Part shown: piece after piece, positions 15,244-24,510 of the stretch
Layout of the letters: each line of letters begins with the position of its first letter
How positions within the stretch are numbered: position 1 is the first letter of the stretch
Assembly: GCA_964416645.1 (NCBI GenBank)
Contig: CAYQEZ010000016.1
Location: 1-37,730 of the forward strand
From: GCA-002282575 sp964416645
Lineage (GTDB): Bacteria > Pseudomonadota > Gammaproteobacteria > Thiomicrospirales > Thiomicrospiraceae
Direction of reading: 5' to 3'
DNA length: 37,730 nucleotides
Notes under the pieces: model-generated
What the model saw: only the letters and a program-made list of their open reading frames with translations
What the model was told of the DNA's origin: nothing
The model's database searches: none
Position numbers and translations under genes: made by a program

Positions 15244-16845
15244 TTGTTAAAATTTCATCATCCCAACAATATTCTGATTATTGGTGGCGGCATTGCTGGG
15301 CTATCATTAGCACTCAAACTGGCCGATTATCATCCTATAACCCTGTTAACAAAGCGCGGTTTACTCGAATCTAATACCCTTTATGCTCAAGGTGGCATTG
15401 CTGCGGTATTAGACCCGAATGACAGTATTGAAGAACATGTGCAAGACACCTTAATCGCTGGCGATGGGCTCTGCAACGAAGCGGCGGTTCGCTTTACTGC
15501 TACGCACGGTCGCCAAGCTATTGAAGAACTCATTGAGCTTTCCGTTCCCTTTACCGCTTGTCAGGCTGATGATGAGCAAGATTGTGACTTATTTCCTTTT
15601 CATTTAACCCGCGAGGGGGGGCATAGCCATAGGCGTATTATTCACGCTGCCGATCATACGGGACAATCGGTTCAACTGAGTTTAGCACTTAAAATTCGTC
15701 AGCACAGCAACATTCTGCTGCTCGAACATCACACAGCCGTTGATTTAATTGAACGCGAAAATCGTTGTGTTGGTGTTTATGCCCTCAATCAAGCAACAGA
15801 CGAAATTTCTACACTCGCCTCACCTGCCGTGGTACTCGCCACGGGTGGTGCTGGCAAAGTCTATCTTTACACCAGCAACCCAGATTTGGCTACTGGTGAC
15901 GGCATTGCTATGGCCTGGCGAGCAGGCTGTCGTGTTGCCAATATGGAGTTTATGCAATTTCATCCAACCGTACTCTATCATACCAGTGAACGGGCTTTTT
16001 TAATTTCGGAAGCAGTACGTGGAGAAGGCGGTTACCTAAAGCGCCCCGATGGGTCGCGGTTTATGCACGAATATGATGAACGCCTCGAACTTGCCCCACG
16101 TGATATTGTTGCTAGAGCCATTGATGCTGAAATGAAAAAGCTGGGTTGTGATCACATGTGGTTAGATATTAGTCACAAAGATGCTGATTTCGTAACCAGT
16201 CACTTCCCTACCATTTACAAACGTTGTTTAAGCCTAGGAATTGATATTACGAAAGAGCCGATTCCGATTGTGCCAGCGACCCACTACACCTGCGGTGGAG
16301 TCGTTACCGACTTACGTGCCCGCACCGATTTAAAAGGACTCTATGCGGTCGGTGAAGTGGCCTACACAGGTCTGCATGGCGCTAATCGTTTAGCCAGTAA
16401 TTCATTATTAGAAGGACTGGTATTCGCTAACGCTGCTTATGAAGACATCTTAATGCGCCAAGCCGAGGGCAAACTCATTGCCCCACCTACCTTACCCGAC
16501 TGGGATGAAAGTCAGGTCAACCCTAGCCCAGAACAAGTACTTATTGCCCATGATTGGGATGAAATTCGTCGGGTTATGTGGGACTTTGTTGGCATTGTTA
16601 GAACGGAAGAGAGACTTAAACGTGCTCTGAAACGAATTTTAGTCATTCGTGAAGAGATTGAAGAGTTTTACGCTCAATACTATCTAAATACTGACTTTAT
16701 TGAATTACGTAATCTTGCCCTGGTTGCTGAACTGATTGTCCGCTCAGCACTAAGCCGTAAAGAAAGTCGTGGCTTACACTATATTATTGACTACCCCCAT
16801 CAATTAAGTGTAACTGAACCAACAATCCTGACGCCAACAGCTTAG
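15244..16845 (+). CDS. nadB: L-aspartate oxidase
   Basis: A 533-residue FAD enzyme that oxidises L-aspartate to iminoaspartate, the first step of NAD synthesis; NadA is its partner. The FAD-binding IIGGGIAGLSLALKLAD lies at residues 12-28. Succinate-dehydrogenase-like motifs follow: TREGGHSHRRIIHAAD, LATGGAGKVYLYTSNP, MEFMQFHPT and GLHGANRLASNSLLEGLVF. Translation must start at TTG 15244, because an in-frame stop (TAA at 15235) precedes it and no ATG fits; GGGAAGTGG lies upstream at a longish distance. It is divergent from rseC across 84 bp, the standard neighbourhood. Confidence 0.97.
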   Translation: MLKFHHPNNILIIGGGIAGLSLALKLADYHPITLLTKRGLLESNTLYAQGGIAAVLDPNDSIEEHVQDTLIAGDGLCNEAAVRFTATHGRQAIEELIELSVPFTACQADDEQDCDLFPFHLTREGGHSHRRIIHAADHTGQSVQLSLALKIRQHSNILLLEHHTAVDLIERENRCVGVYALNQATDEISTLASPAVVLATGGAGKVYLYTSNPDLATGDGIAMAWRAGCRVANMEFMQFHPTVLYHTSERAFLISEAVRGEGGYLKRPDGSRFMHEYDERLELAPRDIVARAIDAEMKKLGCDHMWLDISHKDADFVTSHFPTIYKRCLSLGIDITKEPIPIVPATHYTCGGVVTDLRARTDLKGLYAVGEVAYTGLHGANRLASNSLLEGLVFANAAYEDILMRQAEGKLIAPPTLPDWDESQVNPSPEQVLIAHDWDEIRRVMWDFVGIVRTEERLKRALKRILVIREEIEEFYAQYYLNTDFIELRNLALVAELIVRSALSRKESRGLHYIIDYPHQLSVTEPTILTPTA

Positions 16846-16851
16846 AAAGCT

Positions 16852-16882
16852 TCTAAAAACCTCGCTTCGCGGTTTTATTAGA
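16852..16882 (+). terminator. Hairpin terminator after nadB
   Basis: An imperfect stem (TCTAAAAAC...CGC with GCG-GTTTT and TTAGA, one small bulge) ends in a TTTT run 7 nt after the nadB stop. The remaining gap to 17025 shows nothing recognisable. Confidence 0.55.
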
Positions 16883-17025
16883 CTTCCCAATTTAATTTTG
16901 TGATTGGAAGAAGTTCATTAAGTCAATATGTTACAGAAAAATAACATCCAGCTCTTCCACTACACCCATCCTGTTAGGTTTTGAAGATAGCTTTTAGCGC
17001 CGCTTAGTTCAGAGTAGCCGATCGA

Positions 17026-17283
17026 TCACTCTAACTCTTTCAAGACATCAGCTACAGTGGGTAAATCCATCATCTTACCCACATACATACGCACCAACTC
17101 TGGGTTTGCCCACAGACCATTTTCCGCCAGGGCAATGGTTGCGCGACGAATCTCCATAAAATCGACCGACTCATCCAGCACTGGGTACTGATGGTGATCC
17201 ATTGTTGCAGAGGACATGGCAGGAGGAGGACGTCGAATCACTTTACGCGAAGCGAGTGAAACAACGGGTTTTTCATCTGACAT
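17026..17283 (-). CDS. Small conserved-looking protein, unknown function
   Basis: An 85-residue soluble protein I do not recognise. The N-terminal third is basic and proline-rich (SRKVIRRPPPAMSS) and probably disordered. The C-terminal part (residues 42-85, MEIRRATIALAENGLWANPE and then LVRMYVGKMMDLPTVADVL) looks like a compact helical domain. It has no signal peptide or membrane span. It lies 90 nt downstream of the PDC-sensor membrane protein on the same strand and could share its transcript. Acidic C-terminal end and codon use look normal for the region. Confidence 0.6.
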   Translation of the reverse strand: MSDEKPVVSLASRKVIRRPPPAMSSATMDHHQYPVLDESVDFMEIRRATIALAENGLWANPELVRMYVGKMMDLPTVADVLKELE

Positions 17284-17373
17284 AATGCTTACCTTAATTT
17301 AGAAACATGATGGCAGCCAGCATAGTAAACACACCGACTCCCTAACTCCAATACTACTTGATTAATTTTTGAA

Positions 17374-18375
17374 CTAAGACTTACCACGTTGGTGCTCGTT
17401 AACGGTTTCGTCCGCATCATAGTAATGACCTAACTTATGGCGCTTGACCGTCATTAATAGATTTTCAGCCTTAGCTCCTAAGTAGACATAAAGCCCTAAA
17501 CCAACCATTAAGGCAACAGCTGAAAGCATCATCCAAGTAGCACTAGCGAGGTAATCACCAGCTCCGATCGCTGATTTAAACATCAACAACAAGGCTTCAA
17601 TCGATACAGCAATCATAATTGCCGCCATAAATCGCGTAATGGTTCTACGTGTTGAACTATGACGGAAAATGTCTTTATGCATCAACACCTCTTCTTCTAA
17701 GGTTGTCTTTGCTAAGTCAAAAATTGCTAAGCCCAGAGTAATGAAGATAATGGAGCTGAATGGTCGGATGGATTCAATATGCGATGGCTCTTCCAACATT
17801 TTTAGTAATTCAGAGAAACCCGAGTAAAGCAAAATACCCACCACACAGAATAATCCAATTGAAATAGTGGAATAAACTGCTTTGAAAAATGGCTCAAAAC
17901 GGGTTCGTAAGCTATCGCCCATCAAAAAGCTTACTGTCTTTTCCAAGTCGAGGTCAATTACTAAATAGCCTGAAACGATGCCAACACTGTTAGTAATTGG
18001 AATAGCGCCCGACAAACACAACACCCTGTCGGTTACAGACAAATACGGATCAGTAAACACCACGTTTTGTTTGGCTTTAGCCATCACAAAATAAGGACGC
18101 TGGCTTAGATCGTTACCACGGTTCGAGAAATCTGTACGCGTTTTACCATCTCGAAACCAATAATTGGGACTATTCTGAATACCGTTCTTGTCCAAAGTAT
18201 AAACAATATCAATAAATGGATAATGTGTGGTTAACTCATCTAGCGTTTCTAACGTGCGTTCAGGGCTCTCAAAAAGGTGTGCATCACTCAATCCTAATAA
18301 AATGGAGTGCAACATTTCCTGAATCATGCCACGATAATCGTGGTAACGCTCAATAATATTGACATAACTTGACAT
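17374..18375 (-). CDS. PDC/Cache-domain membrane protein without output domain
   Basis: A 333-residue protein. Residues 1-155 resemble a PDC (Cache) ligand-binding fold, with the typical DIVYTLDKNGIQNSP, RPYFVMAKAKQNVVFTDPYL and GYLVIDLDLEKTV segments. Four predicted membrane helices follow (about 164-186, 204-223, 247-267, 279-300) and then a charged tail. Unlike most Cache receptors, no leading membrane helix or signal peptide precedes the sensor and no kinase, GGDEF or chemotaxis module follows. It sits 30 nt after proA on the same strand. It may sense a small molecule and act through its membrane part or a partner; its topology is uncertain. Confidence 0.65.
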   Translation of the reverse strand: MSSYVNIIERYHDYRGMIQEMLHSILLGLSDAHLFESPERTLETLDELTTHYPFIDIVYTLDKNGIQNSPNYWFRDGKTRTDFSNRGNDLSQRPYFVMAKAKQNVVFTDPYLSVTDRVLCLSGAIPITNSVGIVSGYLVIDLDLEKTVSFLMGDSLRTRFEPFFKAVYSTISIGLFCVVGILLYSGFSELLKMLEEPSHIESIRPFSSIIFITLGLAIFDLAKTTLEEEVLMHKDIFRHSSTRRTITRFMAAIMIAVSIEALLLMFKSAIGAGDYLASATWMMLSAVALMVGLGLYVYLGAKAENLLMTVKRHKLGHYYDADETVNEHQRGKS

Positions 18376-18405
18376 AATATTTCACTTCCAACTTTAATTA
18401 ATTGA

Positions 18406-19659
18406 TTAATAACGAATTTGACCTGAGCCAAATACCACATATTTTTGTGATGTTAACCCAATTAATCCCACTGGACCCCGTGCATGAAACTTATCGGTGC
18501 TAATACCAATTTCGGCACCCAAGCCGTATTCAAAACCGTCAGCAAAACGAGTGGAAGCATTAATCATCACCGAACTCGAATCCACTTCGGCTAAAAATCG
18601 ACGACTCATGGCATAATCTTGCGTCATAATGGCATCGGTGTGATGCGATCCATACTGGTTTATATGAGCTATCGCCTCATCCAAACCGTTTACCACTTTA
18701 ATGGAAAGAATGGGAGCCAGATACTCGGTTGACCAATCCGCTTCTGTAGCGGCATTCATGGCAACAATCGCACGTGTTTTTTCACAACCGCGTAACTCAA
18801 CGCCTTTAGCATGATAAATAGCGACCATTTTAGGTAAAAAGTGTGCAGCAACAGAGGCATCCACTAATAGTGTTTCCATCGCATTACAAACACCATAACG
18901 ATGCGTTTTAGCGTTATCGCACACCTTCCAAGACATTTCCATATCCGCGTCAGCTGCCACATAAACGTGACAAATACCATCCAAATGTTTAATGACAGGA
19001 ACACGAGAACCCTGACTGATACGCTCAATCAGGCTTTTACCACCACGTGGGATAATCACGTCAATATATTCTGGCATCCTAATCATCTGTCCAACCGCTT
19101 CACGATCTGTTGTTTGAACCAATTGAACCGCATACTGGTCGATACCAGCCACTTGCAATCCTTCTTGAATACATTGAGCGATGGCTTTATTAGAGTGAAT
19201 CGCTTCCGAACCACCGCGTAAAATGGTGGCATTACCCGATTTCAGGCAAAGTGCCGCAGCGTCCGCCGTGACATTCGGCCGAGATTCATAAATAATCCCT
19301 ACCACGCCTAAAGGGACGCGCATTTTTCCCAATTGAATACCAGAAGGACGATAAGCCATATCGGTGATCTCACCCACCGGATCAGGCAAGTCTGCCACTT
19401 GACGTACGCCCTTGGCAATCGATTCAATACCCGCTTGTGTTAAGCGTAAACGATCCAGCATCGCCTCGTCCAAGCCACTGGCTTTACCTGCCATGAGATC
19501 TTTGGCATTTTCATCCATCAACCAAGCGGATCGATCTAATAAACGTTCAGCCATATGATGAAGAGCAGCATTTTTTTGAGCAGTAGAGGCTGCTGCCAAG
19601 ACACGACTCGCTTGGCGAGCTTGCTGTCCTAACTCGTTCATATACTCATTAACTTGCAT
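18406..19659 (-). CDS. proA: Gamma-glutamyl phosphate reductase
   Basis: A 417-residue enzyme that reduces glutamyl 5-phosphate to glutamate 5-semialdehyde with NADPH in proline synthesis. It is an aldehyde-dehydrogenase fold with the catalytic cysteine in HRYGVCNAMETLL (Cys258), the substrate segment VPVIKHLDGICHVYV, and the C-terminal GLGAEIGISTDKFHARGPVG signature. Length matches the family. It lies 65 nt after holA on the same strand; its partner kinase proB is not in the window. Confidence 0.98.
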   Translation of the reverse strand: MQVNEYMNELGQQARQASRVLAAASTAQKNAALHHMAERLLDRSAWLMDENAKDLMAGKASGLDEAMLDRLRLTQAGIESIAKGVRQVADLPDPVGEITDMAYRPSGIQLGKMRVPLGVVGIIYESRPNVTADAAALCLKSGNATILRGGSEAIHSNKAIAQCIQEGLQVAGIDQYAVQLVQTTDREAVGQMIRMPEYIDVIIPRGGKSLIERISQGSRVPVIKHLDGICHVYVAADADMEMSWKVCDNAKTHRYGVCNAMETLLVDASVAAHFLPKMVAIYHAKGVELRGCEKTRAIVAMNAATEADWSTEYLAPILSIKVVNGLDEAIAHINQYGSHHTDAIMTQDYAMSRRFLAEVDSSSVMINASTRFADGFEYGLGAEIGISTDKFHARGPVGLIGLTSQKYVVFGSGQIRY

Positions 19660-19724
19660 GCTTCATCTCCTGTTATGTGAATCTCTAAAAACATCGCTTC
19701 ACTTTATGTTAGCCTGTTGACTTA

Positions 19725-20753
19725 TTAAGCAACCCGACGAGGTAACCTTTTCCCCACACTCGACATATCAGCAACAAGCCACATCAGCTCAATCCAAGGA
19801 TCTCCACTCAGTTGCCCTTTAATCTGTCGATCTATCTGCAATGCCAGTTGTTGCCAATGGGCTAATTGCGTTAACGAAATCTGCCTAAGCAAACGTTGCA
19901 TACTGCTTGAACGCTCACCCCACAAACGATACTCATTGGCTAACTGTGACCAAGGCTTTTGCCCTTGTGCAACATATAAACTCTGCCATAAGCGCAACGC
20001 ATTGCTCACCGCCCAGAGCAACAAAACTAACTCTTCACCCGTCTCGCGTAAGCGCTGTAAAATCCTTAACGCTATTTCGGCTTGTTGTGCCGTCAAAGCA
20101 TTAGATAAGGCAAAAATATCATACCTTGCCCAATCCTGCTGGTCTTGAGCTAATAATGACTCATCTAACCTTAATACACCTTCTAACTGCCAACGCAACA
20201 AGCTTTGCCTTGTTGCCATCAAATTGCCTTGAGACCAGTCTGCCAACATGGCTAACGCAGCTGGTGTAATGCTCATCTGCAACTGCGTCACTTCTTGCGC
20301 AATCCACTGATTCAGCGCATTGCCGGTTAGTGTTTTACTATGAACAACCCAGCCGTTGGCTTCAATCGCTTTGACCCATTTAGATTCCAGTGTTTGCTTA
20401 TCCACCTCACCTGTTCGCAACAACAACAACACATCAGGATTAGGATTACCCAGATGACGTTGTAATATTTCTGATTGCGCACCAGTTAACTTAGTAGAAA
20501 ATAATACCTGCATGACCCTAAGGCTAGCAAACAAAGATTGCTCTTGGTAGTGCATCCACACTAATTCCCAGTCACTTGCCTGCTCTACCACCATCAACTG
20601 TTGTTCCAAAAACCCGAGCACTTTCGAGCTTTGCTTAATGGCATCAACACTCGTCAAGGTTCGCTGAGGCTCCTCGCCACAACATAAAATAACTGGTGGT
20701 AAAGATGATCCTTGATCTAATCTAGACAAGAGCTGCTCTGGCGTCATCATCAT
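19725..20753 (-). CDS. holA: DNA polymerase III delta subunit
   Basis: A 342-residue clamp-loader subunit that opens the beta sliding clamp. The N-terminal AAA-like domain lacks a functional Walker A, as usual for delta. Recognisable family segments are LCCGEEPQRTLTSVDAI (the clamp-binding region is near the N-terminus), SLFASLRVMQVLF, DVLLLLRTGEVDKQTLESKW and the helical C-terminal collar with LLLWAVSNALRLWQSL. Its first ATG overlaps the lptE stop (ATGA); two further Met codons follow at once. The leuS-lptE-holA order is the conserved one. Confidence 0.93.
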   Translation of the reverse strand: MMMTPEQLLSRLDQGSSLPPVILCCGEEPQRTLTSVDAIKQSSKVLGFLEQQLMVVEQASDWELVWMHYQEQSLFASLRVMQVLFSTKLTGAQSEILQRHLGNPNPDVLLLLRTGEVDKQTLESKWVKAIEANGWVVHSKTLTGNALNQWIAQEVTQLQMSITPAALAMLADWSQGNLMATRQSLLRWQLEGVLRLDESLLAQDQQDWARYDIFALSNALTAQQAEIALRILQRLRETGEELVLLLWAVSNALRLWQSLYVAQGQKPWSQLANEYRLWGERSSSMQRLLRQISLTQLAHWQQLALQIDRQIKGQLSGDPWIELMWLVADMSSVGKRLPRRVA

Positions 20754-21295
20754 GACGACCCTAAGGGAACCAGCCCTTGTAACAAACGAACAATCGAATC
20801 AACGACTCTCGCTCTAATGTCTTGCACAACTTCAACAGACTCACGCGTAATGGCCAAAGGACGCTCTGCTCCTAGTCCACCAATCTGAGTCGCTAAACTT
20901 TGATCAACCTCTCGTGAACGACGCACTAGGGTATCGATGAGCGGTGCTTCAACACCAACCTTAGTGACACGTAAGGCCTGTGTCATAACGAACAAACGAG
21001 CTGAAATTTCGCCAAAAGAACCAATCGCCGAAATCACAGTCTGTTGAGTCGTTGCGCCTAGGGTAACAATGATGTCGGCTTGCTTGCGCTCAGCCACCAA
21101 TTCAGCACCAAAGGATTGCAAAGCGCGGCGCGTCTGCACAACTAACTCACCATCGGCTCCATCACTCACGAAATAAATACGATAAGGTAAAGCCCGTTCA
21201 GAAGTGTTAGAAACCCCTCTAAGCTGATAGCCACAGCCAGTCAATGCCACCAAAGATAAGGCACTCAGTAACCAGTGGCGACGAGAAAGCATCAT
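20750..21295 (-). CDS. lptE: LPS-assembly lipoprotein LptE
   Basis: A 181-residue outer-membrane lipoprotein that plugs and helps fold LptD, the lipopolysaccharide translocon. A lipoprotein signal with lipobox ALTGC (Cys21) is followed by the family start GYQLRG. An all-beta/alpha domain (ADIIVTLGATTQQTVISAIG, SREVDQSL) and a helical end follow. It lies 23 nt after leuS and overlaps holA by 4 nt, the classic operon. Confidence 0.93.
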   Translation of the reverse strand: MMLSRRHWLLSALSLVALTGCGYQLRGVSNTSERALPYRIYFVSDGADGELVVQTRRALQSFGAELVAERKQADIIVTLGATTQQTVISAIGSFGEISARLFVMTQALRVTKVGVEAPLIDTLVRRSREVDQSLATQIGGLGAERPLAITRESVEVVQDIRARVVDSIVRLLQGLVPLGSS

Positions 21296-21318
21296 AGGGT
21301 TAGTTCAACATCACTCAA

Positions 21319-23907
21319 TTAAACGGCCACAATATTAACCAGACGACCTGGTACCACAATCACTTTAGTAATCGCTTTACCTTCGGTATATTTTTGCACG
21401 CCATCATCCATTAACGCCATGGCTTCTACCTTGTCTTGTGTCGCATCTGGCTCAACGCTAATCTTGCCCCTTAGTTTTCCGTTCACCTGTACCATCAGCT
21501 CAATGGAGTCCCGCTTTAACGCTAACTCATCGACTTTTGGCCAACTGGCACTGGCTAGCAGCCCTTCACCACCCAAGGCTTGATACATGACCTCGGTAAT
21601 ATGTGGCGCAACGGGGGCTAACATTAAGGTTAAGATCATCAAGCCTTCCTGCAACACAGCCCGACTTTGAGCACTGTCACTATTATGGCGCGACAGCGTA
21701 TTCGACAACTCCATACACGAAGCAATCGCCGTGTTAAAGGATTGACGACGCCCCCAGTCATCGGTCACTTTGGCGAGGGTTTCATGGGTTTTACGGCGCA
21801 CCGCTTTGTCTTCGTCAGAAAGTGTCGAGACATCTAAGTCAATCACCGCACCTTGCTCAACATGACTTTGCACCAAACGCCATACGCGGTTTAAGAAGCG
21901 TGAAGCCCCTTCAACACCCGCATCCGACCATTCCAGTGACTGTTCTGGTGGTGCTGCAAACATCATAAACAAACGCGCCGTGTCTGCGCCATATTGATCG
22001 ATCAACGCCTGCGGATCAACGCCGTTATTTTTTGATTTCGACATTTTTTCCGTACCGCCAATCTCAACGGGCAGACCATCCGATTTAAGAATCGCCTTCA
22101 GCGGCTTACCCTTTTCATCAGTTTCCAATTGAACATCGGCAGGATTAAACCATTGCTTACGCCCATCCTCTCTCATACGATAATAGGTATCGGCAATCAC
22201 CATGCCTTGAGTTAGCAACCGCTTAAAGGGCTCATCCGTTTTAACCAAACCTTCATCGCGCATTAACTTATGGAAAAAGCGCGCATAAAGTAAATGTAAA
22301 ATCGCATGCTCAATACCACCAATGTATTGATCAACTGGCAACCAATGATCGGCACGCTCATCCAGCATTTTTTCTTGATTATCAGGGCAGGCGTAACGTG
22401 CGTAATACCAACTCGATTCAAAGAAGGTATCAAAGGTATCGGTTTCACGTTTGGCTGCGCCACCACATTTTGGGCAAGTACAGTGAGTGAAACTCTCTAA
22501 CTGAGTTAACGGTGAAGCACCACCATCTGGAATCACATCTTCAGGCAGCGTGACTGGCAACTGATCTTCTAGTACAGGCACAACACCACAGTCAGGACAA
22601 TAAATAACTGGAATCGGACAACCCCAATAACGCTGACGTGACATACCCCAGTCGCGCAAACGATAGTTAATCGTTTTCTTACCCAGCTCTTTAATTTCTA
22701 AAGCTTTTGCGATTGCTTCGAAGGCATCATCAAAATTCATTCCATCGAATGAACCCGAATGGATAAGCTGACCTTTTTCGGTCATGGCTTCGGCACTAAT
22801 ATCTGGCTCTGCACCATCGACGCTAATCACAGCCTTCATCGGCAACTGATACTGCTTTGCAAACTCCCAGTCGCGTTGATCGTGCGCTGGCACACTCATG
22901 ACTGCACCCGTACCATATCCCATTAGGACAAAGTTAGCTACCCATACAGGAATTGATTCACCCGTAATCGGATGCGTGACGCGCAACCCCGTATCTATGC
23001 CTTTCTTTTCCATGGTTTCGATAACGGCTTCCGATGTTCCTGTCTGCGTGCACTCGTGAATAAAGTTTACTAATTCAGGGCGTGAAGCCGCCGCTTGTTT
23101 GGCTAAAGGGTGTTCAGCAGCAATCGCCACATAGGTCACGCCCATCAGTGTGTCGGGACGCGTGGTAAAAACTTTAAGTTTTTGTAAACCATCATCAGAC
23201 AATGGAAAGTCAATTTCCAACCCTTGCGAACGACCAATCCAGTTGCGTTGCATGGTCTTCACTTGTTCTGGCCATTCGGTCAAGGTGTCTAAATCATCGA
23301 GCAGTTCATCAGCGTAGGCCGTAATTTTAAGAAACCATTGGGCAATTTCTTTACGCTCAACCAGAGCACCTGAACGCCAGCCACGACCATCAATAACCTG
23401 CTCATTCGCCAATACCGTGTTGTCAACAGGATCCCAGTTAACCACCGATAGACGGCGATACACCAAGCCTTTCTTGTAGAGTTGCAAGAAAAACCATTGC
23501 TCCCACTTGTAATAATCTGGCGAACAAGTCGCCAACTCGCGCGACCAGTCGTAACCTAAGCCCAAAGACTTAAGCTGATTACGCATATAGTCAATATTAC
23601 TGTAAGTCCAAGCGGCTGGCGCTACCTTATTGGCAATGGCGGCATTTTCAGCTGGCAAACCGAATGCATCCCATCCCATAGGTTGTAATACGTTTTTACC
23701 CAGCATACGCATGTAACGTGCAATCACATCACCAATGGTGTAATTGCGCACATGTCCCATATGTAAACGACCAGAAGGATAAGGAAACATCGATAAACAA
23801 TAGAATTTTTCTTTATCTGGATTTTCTACTGCTTGAAAGACATTGGCATCATGCCATTGTTGTTGAATACGACTTTCAATTTCCTTGGGACTATACACAG
23901 AATCCAT
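21319..23907 (-). CDS. leuS: Leucyl-tRNA synthetase
   Basis: An 862-residue class I aminoacyl-tRNA synthetase charging tRNA-Leu. The HIGH motif is HMGH (residues 49-52, in PYPSGRLHMGHVRNY) and the KMSKS motif is EKMSKSKNNG near residue 620. The editing CP1 domain shows the threonine-rich FTTRPDTLMGVTYVA. Zinc-type cysteines occur in YCPDCGVVP and CTCPKCGGA. Length equals that of E. coli LeuS. It opens the leuS-lptE-holA operon after a 165-bp gap from ftsB. Confidence 0.98.
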   Translation of the reverse strand: MDSVYSPKEIESRIQQQWHDANVFQAVENPDKEKFYCLSMFPYPSGRLHMGHVRNYTIGDVIARYMRMLGKNVLQPMGWDAFGLPAENAAIANKVAPAAWTYSNIDYMRNQLKSLGLGYDWSRELATCSPDYYKWEQWFFLQLYKKGLVYRRLSVVNWDPVDNTVLANEQVIDGRGWRSGALVERKEIAQWFLKITAYADELLDDLDTLTEWPEQVKTMQRNWIGRSQGLEIDFPLSDDGLQKLKVFTTRPDTLMGVTYVAIAAEHPLAKQAAASRPELVNFIHECTQTGTSEAVIETMEKKGIDTGLRVTHPITGESIPVWVANFVLMGYGTGAVMSVPAHDQRDWEFAKQYQLPMKAVISVDGAEPDISAEAMTEKGQLIHSGSFDGMNFDDAFEAIAKALEIKELGKKTINYRLRDWGMSRQRYWGCPIPVIYCPDCGVVPVLEDQLPVTLPEDVIPDGGASPLTQLESFTHCTCPKCGGAAKRETDTFDTFFESSWYYARYACPDNQEKMLDERADHWLPVDQYIGGIEHAILHLLYARFFHKLMRDEGLVKTDEPFKRLLTQGMVIADTYYRMREDGRKQWFNPADVQLETDEKGKPLKAILKSDGLPVEIGGTEKMSKSKNNGVDPQALIDQYGADTARLFMMFAAPPEQSLEWSDAGVEGASRFLNRVWRLVQSHVEQGAVIDLDVSTLSDEDKAVRRKTHETLAKVTDDWGRRQSFNTAIASCMELSNTLSRHNSDSAQSRAVLQEGLMILTLMLAPVAPHITEVMYQALGGEGLLASASWPKVDELALKRDSIELMVQVNGKLRGKISVEPDATQDKVEAMALMDDGVQKYTEGKAITKVIVVPGRLVNIVAV

Positions 23908-24072
23908 GAGACACGCCTAAAGATTAAACAAGGCTATTATTATGCTATAAAGAAACCTAATAAGGCTAGTGGATTGGCTAGGAAATGGGAAAATAAGACA
24001 CGAAAGTGATGAAAAAAGATACGAGCTTAAACAAAAAGCCAAGAAAGAATAAAAAAAGTAAAACGGTCACCC

Positions 24073-24450
24073 TTAAGGCGGAGCTTCTGCTGCCATATCA
24101 GCGATATTGCCTTCTTTCTCTGGTACCGAAAGCTTGGTACGCGGCAAATTAGGCACGTAACTTTCCATTTTCTGGTTGGGTACGCTAATCACGCGAAAAA
24201 AGGTTTCATTGGGCTGTGCAAAATGCAAGACCTCACGAGCTTGAGTTTCAATCGCATCAGTATGATTTTGCAAATCCAAAACCAAGTTTTTTAATGATTC
24301 ATTACTCGTCTCAAGTTGTTTCATATGAGCTTGCGCTAGCGCAAGCTCATTTTTCAGCCGCAACCACTCACTGATACCTCCATCAGGAGACCAGAGTCGA
24401 TACTGAAGCCACATGATGGCCAGTACAAAAACAACAAAGAGTTTTTTCAT
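24073..24450 (-). CDS. ftsB: Cell-division protein FtsB
   Basis: A 125-residue bitopic membrane protein linking FtsL and FtsQ in the division complex. A short cytoplasmic N-terminus (MKK), one membrane helix (residues 4-16) and LQYRLWSPDGGISEWL precede a coiled coil (about 30-70) and the conserved AREVLHFAQPNETFFRV. It is about 20 residues longer than the E. coli protein because of a Pro- and acid-rich C-terminal tail (105-125). It follows eno, the usual neighbour. Confidence 0.92.
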   Translation of the reverse strand: MKKLFVVFVLAIMWLQYRLWSPDGGISEWLRLKNELALAQAHMKQLETSNESLKNLVLDLQNHTDAIETQAREVLHFAQPNETFFRVISVPNQKMESYVPNLPRTKLSVPEKEGNIADMAAEAPP

Positions 24451-24464
24451 GCTATTAACAGAAA

Positions 24465-24492
24465 TTATAATGCCCCATATGGGGCATTATAA
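24465..24492 (-). terminator. 28-bp perfect palindrome between eno and ftsB
   Basis: TTATAATGCCCC and GGGGCATTATAA form a perfect 12-bp stem around ATAT. It begins 18 nt after the eno stop and is followed on the minus strand by TTTCTGTT, so it probably attenuates eno transcription ahead of ftsB, lowering the division gene relative to the abundant enolase. Confidence 0.65.
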
Positions 24493-24510
24493 GGGTCAGA
24501 GTTAACGTAA

